A stretch of 27,903 nucleotides of DNA. It comes from Gemmatimonadales bacterium (GTDB lineage Bacteria > Gemmatimonadota > Gemmatimonadetes > Gemmatimonadales > GWC2-71-9). A model generated the notes under the pieces. That model did not search any database and was not told the origin of the DNA. It worked only from the letters and a program-made list of their open reading frames with translations. Positions 1-6,742 of this stretch are shown here, piece by piece. Positions within the stretch are counted from its first letter, which is position 1, and every line of letters begins with the position of its first letter. The stretch is from NCBI GenBank assembly GCA_025929805.1, contig JAICPP010000008.1, positions 1-27,903 on the forward strand, given 5' to 3'. The translations under genes were made by a program, and so were the position numbers.

Positions 1-21
1 CGCTACGCGGTGGCGTACTGA
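1..21 (+). CDS. C-terminal end of an upstream paralog of the next lipoprotein (partial)
   Basis: The first 21 bases read R-Y-A-V-A-Y-stop. The complete lipoprotein gene ending at 635 finishes with exactly the same six residues, but with different synonymous codons. This suggests the window opens inside a tandem duplicate of that gene. Only the extreme 3' end is visible, so the assignment rests on this ending and on adjacency. Confidence 0.5.
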   Translation, partial: RYAVAY

Positions 22-47
22 TCAGCTAGAGCTCTACCCGACGTGAG

Positions 48-77
48 GCGGTCACTGGGCTTCGGCCCGGTGACCGC
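48..77 (+). terminator. Strong hairpin with UUCG tetraloop after the partial gene
   Basis: A 13-bp stem (48-60 paired with 65-77, one G-T wobble) closes on a TTCG tetraloop at 61-64. It lies 26 bases after the stop of the partial gene and ends one base before a GTG at 78. No clear T-tract follows, so it may be a terminator or an mRNA-stabilising 3' hairpin. Its position argues against the GTG at 78 being the start of the next gene. Confidence 0.5.
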
Positions 78-107
78 GTGGTGCTCCCTCTCTGGCGGAG
101 ACATTCC

Positions 108-635
108 ATGAAGTGGCCCCGTTCGTCCCGCGTCTTCGGCTCGCTGTTGGTGCTCCTGCTAGGGGTGAGTTGCACCACCGGTGATGGCGGCCCTACCGAA
201 ATCTCTCTGACGGAGAGTGATGCCCTCCTGCGTCCTAGCGTTGAGCCCGTGGCAGTCGAGCTGCTTGTCTGTAAGGCTCAGCGATATGAAAAGGCGAGCA
301 AGACCATTGGCAGCGAGGGCGGATCACTGAGAATCGGACGGCACAGGCTGGAGATCCCGCGCGGCGCCCTGGCCTCTCGGGTCACCATCACCGGGGAGCA
401 GGTCATCGGAGAAGTAAACTCCGTCCGCCTGAGTCCCGAGGGACTGCGTTTTGCTAAGCCCGCACGACTGAGGTTGGATTATCGTAACTGCTCTTCAATC
501 TTTCCCCAGAAGCGGGTGGCTTATACGGACGAGCTCCTAAGGGTCTTGGAGCTACCTCCTTCGGACGACTACCCGGACGATGAGTACGTCACCGCCGAGA
601 TCGATCATTTCTCCCGGTACGCTGTAGCCTACTGA
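108..635 (+). CDS. Putative lipoprotein with ZU5-like beta-sandwich domain
   Basis: The protein has 175 aa from ATG 108, which is preceded by GGAG at 7-nt spacing. An in-frame GTG at 78 abuts a hairpin and would put extra residues before the signal peptide. The N-terminus has basic residues, a hydrophobic stretch and a lipobox (L-G-V-S-C, Cys22), so it is probably an exported lipoprotein. Residues about 65-100 contain the pattern G-G-S-L-R-I-G-x-H-x-L-E-I-P-x-G-A-L followed by a V-T-I-T strand. This resembles the ZU5-type sandwich found in bacterial surface proteins. No catalytic residues are evident; a structural or adhesion role is inferred. The upstream partial gene shares its C-terminal sequence. 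Confidence 0.7.
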   Translation: MKWPRSSRVFGSLLVLLLGVSCTTGDGGPTEISLTESDALLRPSVEPVAVELLVCKAQRYEKASKTIGSEGGSLRIGRHRLEIPRGALASRVTITGEQVIGEVNSVRLSPEGLRFAKPARLRLDYRNCSSIFPQKRVAYTDELLRVLELPPSDDYPDDEYVTAEIDHFSRYAVAY

Positions 636-638
636 TCC

Positions 639-2276
639 GTGAATTCAGAGCGACAAGGACAGCCAGCCGCGCCGGAGCCTGAGCCCCAACAGGCTTTCTG
701 CGCGGCTGATCTTCTTCGAGAGGCTCGCAGCCACGAGCGGGCCGGCGCCATGGCGGAGGCGGTCGAGTGCTATGAGTCGGCCATCGACCGGGCGACACGA
801 GAGACCCAGCGAGGCATCTTGGCGGAGGCACTCCGGCGTCTCGCCGTAGTTCACTACCACCGCGATCTGCCCGGGTTGGCCCGCGAGCTGTGTCAGCGCA
901 GCTATCAAACGGCCAAAGAGCTCGGCGATAACGTCCTTGCGGCGGAGGCGCTCAACAGTATGGCTGGTTTCGACTTCGAGGGTGGACAGATAGAGGCCGC
1001 CCGGGAACGATTCTACCAGGCCCTCGAGCTCGGTGGTGCAAGCGCGGAGCTTCGGGGACGCACGGAGCAGAACCTCGGAATCCTAGCCAACATCCAGGGT
1101 AGGCTGGCGGAGGCGCTCGCCCACTACCAGCGCTCCCTGGCCGCCTTCGAGGGCAGCAGCGACGAGCGGGGCTGCGCCATTGCCTACCACAACCTGGGGA
1201 TGGTCAGCGCCGACCGTGAACTGTGGGATGACGCCGACCGATACTTCCAGCAGTGCCTCCAGGTGGCGGAGCGGATCGGAGACGTGCATCTCCAGGGTCT
1301 CGGGCTGCTGAATCACGCCGAAGTCCACATCGCCCGCCAACAGTACGAGAAGGCACGGAGCAACGCCGAGAGCGCACTGGCGATCTTCGACCGCCTGGGT
1401 GCCCGGCTGGACAAGGCGGATGCCTACAAGGTCATTGGCCGGGTGTACCGCGAGACTGGGCGTAACCTGCTGGCGGAGTCGAGGCTCCGTTCCGCGGTGG
1501 AGCTGGCCGTGAGCACCGGATCGATCCTCAGCGAGGCGGAAGCCTCCCGGGAGCTTGCGCTCCTTTATCAGAACATGGGACGAAACCAGGAAGCGCTCCG
1601 CTACCTCAATACCGCCCACCGGCTCTTCGGCCGGCTGGACGCCCGGGTCGACCTGGTGGATGTCTCAACCAAGGTGGTCAAGCTGGAGGAGACGTACTTC
1701 GCCGTGGTTCGGAACTGGGGACAGTCCATCGAATCCTCCGACAGCTACACCTTCGGGCACTGCGAGCGGGTCGCAGAGTACGCCATGGCGGTCGCCCGCG
1801 AGCTGAAGCTGGACGCGGAACAGCAGACCACGATCCGGATCGGGGCCTACCTGCACGACCTGGGCAAGGTGCGGGTGCCCCACGAGATCCTGAACAAGCC
1901 CGGCGCGCTGACTCCCGAGGAGTTCCGGGTGATCCAGATGCACCCGGTCTGGGGTCTCGAGCTACTGGCGACGGTCGAGTTCCCCTGGGACATCAAGCCG
2001 ATCATCCGCTGGCACCACGAGCGCTACGACGGATCGGGCTACCCGGACCGGCTCCGCGGGGACGAGATCCCGGTCAACGCGCAGATCATTTGTATCGTGG
2101 ACGTGTATGACGCGCTCACCACGACACGGAGCTATCGCCCCGCGCTTTCCCACGACGAGGCGCTCAAGCAGATAACCGAATCCCGGTCCTGGTGGCGACC
2201 CGATGTATACCAGGCCTTCATGCGATTGGGCGTGGCTGGCCTGCTGGGGCCTGATGGTAGTGCAGCCGCCGCCTGA
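639..2276 (+). CDS. TPR-repeat protein with C-terminal HD-GYP phosphodiesterase domain
   Basis: The 545-aa protein starts at GTG 639, three bases after the preceding stop. Residues about 20-345 are helical TPR-like repeats (N-L-G, A-L-x-x-Y and similar signatures). Residues about 355-530 form an HD-GYP domain with the HD pair at 406-407 (H-D-L-G-K) and H-H-E-R-Y-D-G-S-G-Y-P at 459-469. Both diagnostic motifs are intact. HD-GYP enzymes hydrolyse cyclic di-GMP in the cytoplasm, so this is probably an active phosphodiesterase regulated by protein-protein contacts through the TPR part. No receiver, PAS or transmembrane segment is visible, which is less common than response-regulator HD-GYPs. The solute-binding protein gene follows after 18 nt, suggesting cotranscription. 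Confidence 0.88.
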   Translation: MNSERQGQPAAPEPEPQQAFCAADLLREARSHERAGAMAEAVECYESAIDRATRETQRGILAEALRRLAVVHYHRDLPGLARELCQRSYQTAKELGDNVLAAEALNSMAGFDFEGGQIEAARERFYQALELGGASAELRGRTEQNLGILANIQGRLAEALAHYQRSLAAFEGSSDERGCAIAYHNLGMVSADRELWDDADRYFQQCLQVAERIGDVHLQGLGLLNHAEVHIARQQYEKARSNAESALAIFDRLGARLDKADAYKVIGRVYRETGRNLLAESRLRSAVELAVSTGSILSEAEASRELALLYQNMGRNQEALRYLNTAHRLFGRLDARVDLVDVSTKVVKLEETYFAVVRNWGQSIESSDSYTFGHCERVAEYAMAVARELKLDAEQQTTIRIGAYLHDLGKVRVPHEILNKPGALTPEEFRVIQMHPVWGLELLATVEFPWDIKPIIRWHHERYDGSGYPDRLRGDEIPVNAQIICIVDVYDALTTTRSYRPALSHDEALKQITESRSWWRPDVYQAFMRLGVAGLLGPDGSAAAA

Positions 2277-2294
2277 TTCAACCTCGAGGAGTTC

Positions 2295-3914
2295 GTGAAA
2301 CATTCGCTGTGGGTTGCCCTGGTGCTGCTCCTCGTCGCACTCGTCCTGTTGCCCAAGTCGCACGGCTCCGGGATCTGCCGCGATTGCGGGTGGGCGGTCG
2401 TTGCGGCCGTCGGCGAGCCGCCGACGATCATGCCGGCGCTGGTGCAGGAAACGGTAGGTCGGGACATCAGCGACCAGATTTTCGAGAAGCTGGCCAATCT
2501 CTCGCCCGGCAAGCCCCCGATCGATCCTTCGGCCTACGTTCCCGCGTTGGCGCATCGCTGGTCGCGCGTGGATTCGCTCACCTGGCGCTTTCAGCTTCGA
2601 CCCGGCGCTCGCTGGCACGACGGCCGGGCGGTTACCTCCCAGGACGTGGCGTTCTCGTTCGAGGTATTCGGCGATACGCTGCTCGGCGCATCGGCGAGCT
2701 ACGCCCTGGCGGGCCGGCTACGAGTGGTACCGGAGGACTCCGCCACCTTCCTGATCCGCTTCACCGAGCCGTCGCCCGAGCAGCTGTACGATGCCACCTA
2801 CCATGTCCGGATCCTGCCAAAGCACATATGGAATGCGGTGCCCCGGAGTCAGTGGACCAGCGATACCCTGGTGGGGCGGCTGGTGGGAAGCGGCCCCTAC
2901 CGCCTGGAAGAATGGAAGCGCGGCCACAACCTGAGCATCACGGCCGACACTGTGTATCCTCGGCGCCCGGGACTGCGCCGGGTGGTATGGCAATTCACCA
3001 GCGACCCTGACGCGGCGCTGAACTATGTGTTAAGCGACCGGTTCACTGTTCTGGAAACGGTAGGAAGTCCCGACCGGGCCAAGCGGGTGGCCTCCGACAC
3101 CGGTTTCAACCTGATCTCCTATCCATCGGCCACTTACGGCTTCCTGGGCTTCAACTTCGCCGGTCAAGGTAGGAAGGGAACGCATCCGATTTTGGGGGAG
3201 CGCGAGACCCGGCGCGGCCTGGCTCTGGCGGTGGACCGGCCAACCCTCGCGCGAGCCATCTTTGGCCCGGATGCCAAGGCGCCTCCGGGCCCGATGTCTC
3301 AGCTGCTCTGGATCTGGAACGACAGCATTGCGCAGCCCCACTTCGATCCGAGCGAAGCGGCCAGAGTGCTCGAGTCGGTTGGGTGGCGGAAAGATCCAGC
3401 CGGCCTGTACCACCGCAATGGACGACCGCTCTCCTTCGATATTCTGGTGCCGAGCACGAGCAGCAGCCGGCGCAAGCTGGCGGAAGGAATGCAGGAGATG
3501 TGGCGCCGGGTCGGAGTGCGGACGACGATTACGACGGTGGACTTCCCCGTCTTTCAGGAGCGGCTGGCGAAGGGCCGCTTCGATGCCTACATGGGCGCGT
3601 ACCTGGATGAGCCGAGCCCCCGCGGGCTGAAGGATCAATGGAGCCGGGCCGGTTGGGCTGCCCTGAACTACGGCCGCTATGCCAACCCGGTGTTCGATAC
3701 ACTGATTGCCGACGCTTCCCGGGCGAGCGACGTGGTCAGGGCTCGAACGCTATGGCGCGAAGCCATGGACACGCTCAACGCCGACGTGCCAGCGCTCTTC
3801 CTGTATGCACCGGCGCATGCCGCTGCTGTACCCAAGACGTTCGGCCGGGTGGTGCTCGATCCCTATTCCTGGCTGCATACGCTGCCGGAGTGGAGATGGG
3901 TGGGGTTGGAATAG
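2295..3914 (+). CDS. ABC transporter substrate-binding protein, family 5 (DppA/OppA type)
   Basis: The 539-aa protein starts at GTG 2295 with a good GAGGAG ribosome site. Residues 4-20 are a hydrophobic signal or anchor segment. There is no lipobox, but a C-x-x-C pair follows soon after (G-I-C-R-D-C). The mature part has the family-5 solute-binding pattern: W-x-F-x-L-R-x-G-x-x-W-H-D-G-R near residue 100 and D-V-x-F-S-F-E directly after. The N-D or Y-x-x-P features of C-terminal peptide-binding lobes follow. It should bind oligopeptides or a similar ligand outside the membrane. No permease or ATPase genes are adjacent, so the cognate transporter is elsewhere or the protein acts as a sensor. 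Confidence 0.88.
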   Translation: MKHSLWVALVLLLVALVLLPKSHGSGICRDCGWAVVAAVGEPPTIMPALVQETVGRDISDQIFEKLANLSPGKPPIDPSAYVPALAHRWSRVDSLTWRFQLRPGARWHDGRAVTSQDVAFSFEVFGDTLLGASASYALAGRLRVVPEDSATFLIRFTEPSPEQLYDATYHVRILPKHIWNAVPRSQWTSDTLVGRLVGSGPYRLEEWKRGHNLSITADTVYPRRPGLRRVVWQFTSDPDAALNYVLSDRFTVLETVGSPDRAKRVASDTGFNLISYPSATYGFLGFNFAGQGRKGTHPILGERETRRGLALAVDRPTLARAIFGPDAKAPPGPMSQLLWIWNDSIAQPHFDPSEAARVLESVGWRKDPAGLYHRNGRPLSFDILVPSTSSSRRKLAEGMQEMWRRVGVRTTITTVDFPVFQERLAKGRFDAYMGAYLDEPSPRGLKDQWSRAGWAALNYGRYANPVFDTLIADASRASDVVRARTLWREAMDTLNADVPALFLYAPAHAAAVPKTFGRVVLDPYSWLHTLPEWRWVGLE

Positions 3915-3937
3915 AGCCGGGGACCGGGAAGCATGAA

Positions 3938-4003
3938 TCATCCTGATGCAGCGAAGGATCCCTCAAGTCCACCGGAGAGATCCTTCGGGTTTGCTCAGGA
4001 TGA
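3938..4003. repeat. REP-like two-tier palindrome between convergent genes
   Basis: Two nested inverted repeats share one axis. The outer arms are 3938-3946 and 3995-4003 (9 bp, perfect). The inner arms are 3952-3960 and 3979-3987 (9 bp, perfect, CGAAGGATC type). The element sits between the stop codons of the convergent solute-binding-protein and kamA genes, where it could terminate both transcripts. Its core words (TCATCCTGA, GAAGGATC) resemble dispersed intergenic REP-like elements seen in several phyla; copy number cannot be judged from one window. Confidence 0.6.
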
Positions 4004-4027
4004 CACTTTGTCCAGCTCCCCAGCTAG

Positions 4028-5155
4028 CTAGGCCGTCTTCCTCTTGCGCTCCTTGCCGGCCCGTTTCCGGCTCTTCTTGAGCTCGATCACGCCGGCCTCC
4101 TCCCTCGGCTGGCGATAGACGTACCGCTCGCCCCGGAAGTTCCTCAGGACCACCTCGTCCTCATTCATGGTCTCGACATACTCCGGAAGGATCGGGATCT
4201 TCCCGCCTCCGCCGGGCGCATCGATGACGAAGTACGGGATGGCCAGACCGCTGGTCCAGCCGCGCAGGGCCCGCATGATCTCCACCCCGGTCTGGACCGT
4301 GGTGCGGAAGTGCTCCGCACCGGCTACCTGGTCGGCCATATAGATGTAGTAGGGTCGCACCCGAGCCATGAGCAGGCGGTGCATCAGGTCCATCATGATG
4401 TCCGGCGTGTCGTTTACGCCTTTGAGTAAGACCGTCTGGCAGCCCAGCGGGATTCCCGCATTGGCCAGCCGGGCCAGGGCGGCCACCGCGGCAGGGGTGA
4501 GCTCGTCGGGGTGGTTGAAGTGGGTGTTGATATACAGCGGGTGGAACCGCTTCAACATTTCGCATAGCTCGGGCGTGATGCGCTCCGGCAGATGACAGGG
4601 GATTCGGCTCCCGATCCGGATGATCTGGATATGGGGAATGGACCTGAGCCGGGTGAGGATGGCCTCCAGCCGGCGGTCATTAAGCAGGAGCGGGTCTCCC
4701 CCCGACATGATCACGTCGCGAATCTCGGTATGCTCCTCCAGGTACTGGAAGGCGCTCTCGAACTGCGACATCGGGATCTTCTCGGGATCGCCCACCTTGC
4801 GCCGTCGGGTGCAGAACCGGCAGTAGGTGGCGCAGACCGGTGACACCAGGAAGAGCGCCCGGTCCGGATAGCGGTGGGTGATGTTGGGGACCGGGCTGTC
4901 GGCATCCTCGTTCAAGGAGTCGACCAGACCGTCGACCACTTCCAGCTCCTCGGTCGAGGGGACGTACTGCCGCCAGATGGGATCGTCCGGTGACTTGATC
5001 AGCTCGACCATGGCCGGCGAGATCCGGAATTCGAAGTTCTCCGCGGCCTGCCGGAGCCGATCCAGTTCGGGGAAGTTCTCAGGGCCAAACTTCGTGGCCA
5101 ACGCATCGAGGGATGCGATCGAGTTCTTCTTCAAGACTTCCTGCCAGGTTTCCAC
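4028..5155 (-). CDS. kamA: Lysine 2,3-aminomutase family radical SAM/PLP enzyme
   Basis: The 375-aa protein starts at GTG 5155 behind a strong AGGAGG site. The open frame extends upstream through the REP-like repeat, but that part looks like noise. The radical-SAM cluster motif C-x3-C-x2-C is at Cys108, Cys112 and Cys115. The PLP lysine lies in D-A-P-G-G-G-G-K (Asp312, Lys319). Asp275 and Asp312 match the two aspartates that bind the substrate amino group in clostridial lysine 2,3-aminomutase, so L-lysine to L-beta-lysine is the likely reaction. The C-terminal 16 residues are very basic. It is last in an operon with a GNAT enzyme and two ATP-grasp ligases. EF-P modification (EpmB role) is less likely because no efp or epmA is nearby. 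Confidence 0.88.
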   Translation of the reverse strand: METWQEVLKKNSIASLDALATKFGPENFPELDRLRQAAENFEFRISPAMVELIKSPDDPIWRQYVPSTEELEVVDGLVDSLNEDADSPVPNITHRYPDRALFLVSPVCATYCRFCTRRRKVGDPEKIPMSQFESAFQYLEEHTEIRDVIMSGGDPLLLNDRRLEAILTRLRSIPHIQIIRIGSRIPCHLPERITPELCEMLKRFHPLYINTHFNHPDELTPAAVAALARLANAGIPLGCQTVLLKGVNDTPDIMMDLMHRLLMARVRPYYIYMADQVAGAEHFRTTVQTGVEIMRALRGWTSGLAIPYFVIDAPGGGGKIPILPEYVETMNEDEVVLRNFRGERYVYRQPREEAGVIELKKSRKRAGKERKRKTA

Positions 5156-5166
5156 GATTCCTCCTG
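5153..5166 (-). promoter_or_regulatory. Ribosome binding site that fixes the kamA start
   Basis: On the minus strand AGGAGG lies four bases before GTG 5155. It decides the start: residues encoded upstream of it translate the REP-like palindrome and have no family similarity. Confidence 0.7.
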
Positions 5167-5176
5167 GGCTACCGGG

Positions 5177-5224
5177 GTCATTCCCAGCGCAGCGAGGCCG
5201 ATCCCTCGCTGCGCTCGGAATGAC
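5177..5224. repeat. REP-like palindrome overlapping the 3' end of the GNAT gene
   Basis: The 21-nt arms at 5177-5197 and 5204-5224 are complementary with one mismatch around a 6-nt loop. The sequence resembles dispersed elements of the GTCATTCC...AGCGCAGCGAGG type. It supplies the last codons and stop of the GNAT gene and stands 22 nt before the kamA start, so in the mRNA a long hairpin would separate these two cistrons. Confidence 0.75.
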
Positions 5225-5735
5225 GCGTGGCACGATCACTTCCCCCTCCCACCTCTTTGACAAAGACAACCTGATCATCGCCGGGCGCGTAAAAGTCGGG
5301 GATGATGGCAACCGGGGAATAGCCCCTGGCCTGGTAGAAGGCACGGGTAGCGTGATAGTCCGACCTTCCGGCCGTCTCGACTACGATGAGCCGCGCGATG
5401 CCGGTGAGACGGCGCTCCATCTCCTGGAGGAGGGCGGTACCGATGCCGGTGCCCTGAAGCCCCGGATCGACCGCCATCCAGTAGAGATCGTAGGTGCCGA
5501 CGGTGCAGGGCGTGGCACCCCAGCAGATCCAGCCGGCGAGACGACCTTCGCAGTCGGCGCCGAGTACGAAGTAGGTGTAACCGGTCCCCTCGCGTATGGC
5601 CTCATCGAAGACCTCCAGCGCGACCGCGATCTCATCCTCACGGAAGAGCCCAGCCGCACGAGTTATCTCCTCGATGCGGGCCCGGTCGGATCCGGTGAGG
5701 TGACGCAGATGTGGGGAGACGGTGGTGCCGCTCAC
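5178..5735 (-). CDS. GNAT family N-acetyltransferase
   Basis: The 185-aa protein starts at GTG 5735, overlapping the ATP-grasp stop as GTGA, which implies translational coupling. The acetyl-CoA pyrophosphate-binding motif A is Q-G-T-G-I-G at 94-99. It is preceded by the usual beta4 strand (Y-W-M-A-V-D) and followed by Y-H-A-T-R-A-F-Y-Q-A-R-G-Y at 127-139, the typical motif B. The GNAT fold ends near residue 162. The rest (R-H-S-E-R-S-E-G-S and so on) is encoded by the REP-like palindrome and is probably an accidental extension. It is shorter than beta-lysine acetyltransferase AblB as I recall it, so orthology is not claimed. Context suggests it acetylates beta-lysine or a product containing it. 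Confidence 0.85.
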   Translation of the reverse strand: MSGTTVSPHLRHLTGSDRARIEEITRAAGLFREDEIAVALEVFDEAIREGTGYTYFVLGADCEGRLAGWICWGATPCTVGTYDLYWMAVDPGLQGTGIGTALLQEMERRLTGIARLIVVETAGRSDYHATRAFYQARGYSPVAIIPDFYAPGDDQVVFVKEVGGGSDRATRHSERSEGSASLRWE

Positions 5736-6742
5736 GCGGCTGACACCCCGCTGACGAGGACGGCGGCGGCCCGGTGACTCTGCGAACGCATGAGCGCCTC
5801 ATCGACGATCTGCATGACCAGATCGTCGTAGCTCCAACCAAAGGCGCGTCCCATCCGGGCGAGACCAGCGTTGCTGGAGAGGTCAGGAGTGGGATTGACC
5901 TCGAGGACGTAGGGTTGACCCTCCGGCGTGACCCGGAGGTCCACCCGGCCGTAGCCTTCCGCTTCAGCCATATGGTCCCAGGCCTGCCGAGCGACTCCGG
6001 CGATGCGCTGTTGCAGCTCGTTATCGAGCTCGGCGGGACAGACGGGCACCGTGCCGGCGTATTCCGGGCTGTCCGGAATCCACTTGGCGGCGTAGCTCAC
6101 GATCGGCCAGCTGCCCTGAGGGAGCGTCTCGAACCGAATCTCGGCAATCGGAAGCATCCGCTTGCCGACAAAGCCCACGTTGAACTCCCGGCCAGGGACG
6201 TACTCCTGAACCACGACCTCGTCGAACTGCTCCAGCATCTGGCCGACCCGCCGCTTGAGCGCACGCTTGCTGGTGCAGATGGCGCCGTTGTCGATCCCGA
6301 CGCTGGCATCTTCCGCGGCAGGCTTGACGATGGCAGGGAGGGGAAAGTCCGTCGGGGTCTTGTTGTCTTGGGCGAGAGTAAAGGCAGGAACCGGCAGCCC
6401 GGCGGCTGAGAGCAAGGTGTTGGCGACGTGTTTTCGGTGGCAGATGGCAGTCGGCCAGGTCCGGCAGCCGGTAAACGGCACCCCGGTCAGCTCCAGCGTG
6501 CTGACCACCAGGTCCTCGAAGCGGGCGTGCCCGTTGATTCCCTCGCAGAGATTGAAGACCAGGTCGGCGCGACGGACCCGGGAGAGCCAGCGGAAGTCGC
6601 CGTGCCGAACCGGAAGCAGCTCCACCTCATGCCCCCTGCGCCGCAGGACGTCCCGGACCTCATGGACGTTGGACACCACCGCCGCCACATCCTGGGGGCT
6701 CCACTCTTCGCTACCGGCATCGAAGAGGATTGCGACTTTCAT
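5732..6742 (-). CDS. ATP-grasp ligase, D-Ala-D-Ala ligase-like (second of pair)
   Basis: The 336-aa protein starts at ATG 6742, overlapping the upstream ATP-grasp stop as ATGA. Upstream in-frame codons lie inside that gene and are ignored. Ddl-type signatures: F-N-L-C-E-G (63-68), V-K-P-A-A-E-D-A-S-V-G-I (139-150, ATP lysine and loop), Q-E-Y-V-P-G-R-E-F (179-187), G-R-V-D-L-R (265-270) and the metal-binding E-V-N-P (281-284). True Ddl enzymes have N-T-x-P-G-M-T after the glutamate; here it is N-P-T-P-D-L-S-S, so the acceptor substrate is probably not D-alanine. ATP-grasp enzymes join a carboxylate to an amine through an acyl phosphate. Partner genes point to a beta-lysine amide bond; this is inference. 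Confidence 0.85.
   Translation of the reverse strand: MKVAILFDAGSEEWSPQDVAAVVSNVHEVRDVLRRRGHEVELLPVRHGDFRWLSRVRRADLVFNLCEGINGHARFEDLVVSTLELTGVPFTGCRTWPTAICHRKHVANTLLSAAGLPVPAFTLAQDNKTPTDFPLPAIVKPAAEDASVGIDNGAICTSKRALKRRVGQMLEQFDEVVVQEYVPGREFNVGFVGKRMLPIAEIRFETLPQGSWPIVSYAAKWIPDSPEYAGTVPVCPAELDNELQQRIAGVARQAWDHMAEAEGYGRVDLRVTPEGQPYVLEVNPTPDLSSNAGLARMGRAFGWSYDDLVMQIVDEALMRSQSHRAAAVLVSGVSAA

Noticed and set aside
4028..5735. Assigning the GNAT/kamA pair as AblB/AblA
   Set aside because: The GNAT is shorter than I expect for AblB, and two ligases are part of the operon, so the simple acetyl-beta-lysine route does not explain the set.
4878..5777. Plus-strand open frame of 299 codons opposite kamA and the GNAT gene
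   Set aside because: It crosses two well-supported minus-strand genes and the palindrome, and lacks protein-like character.
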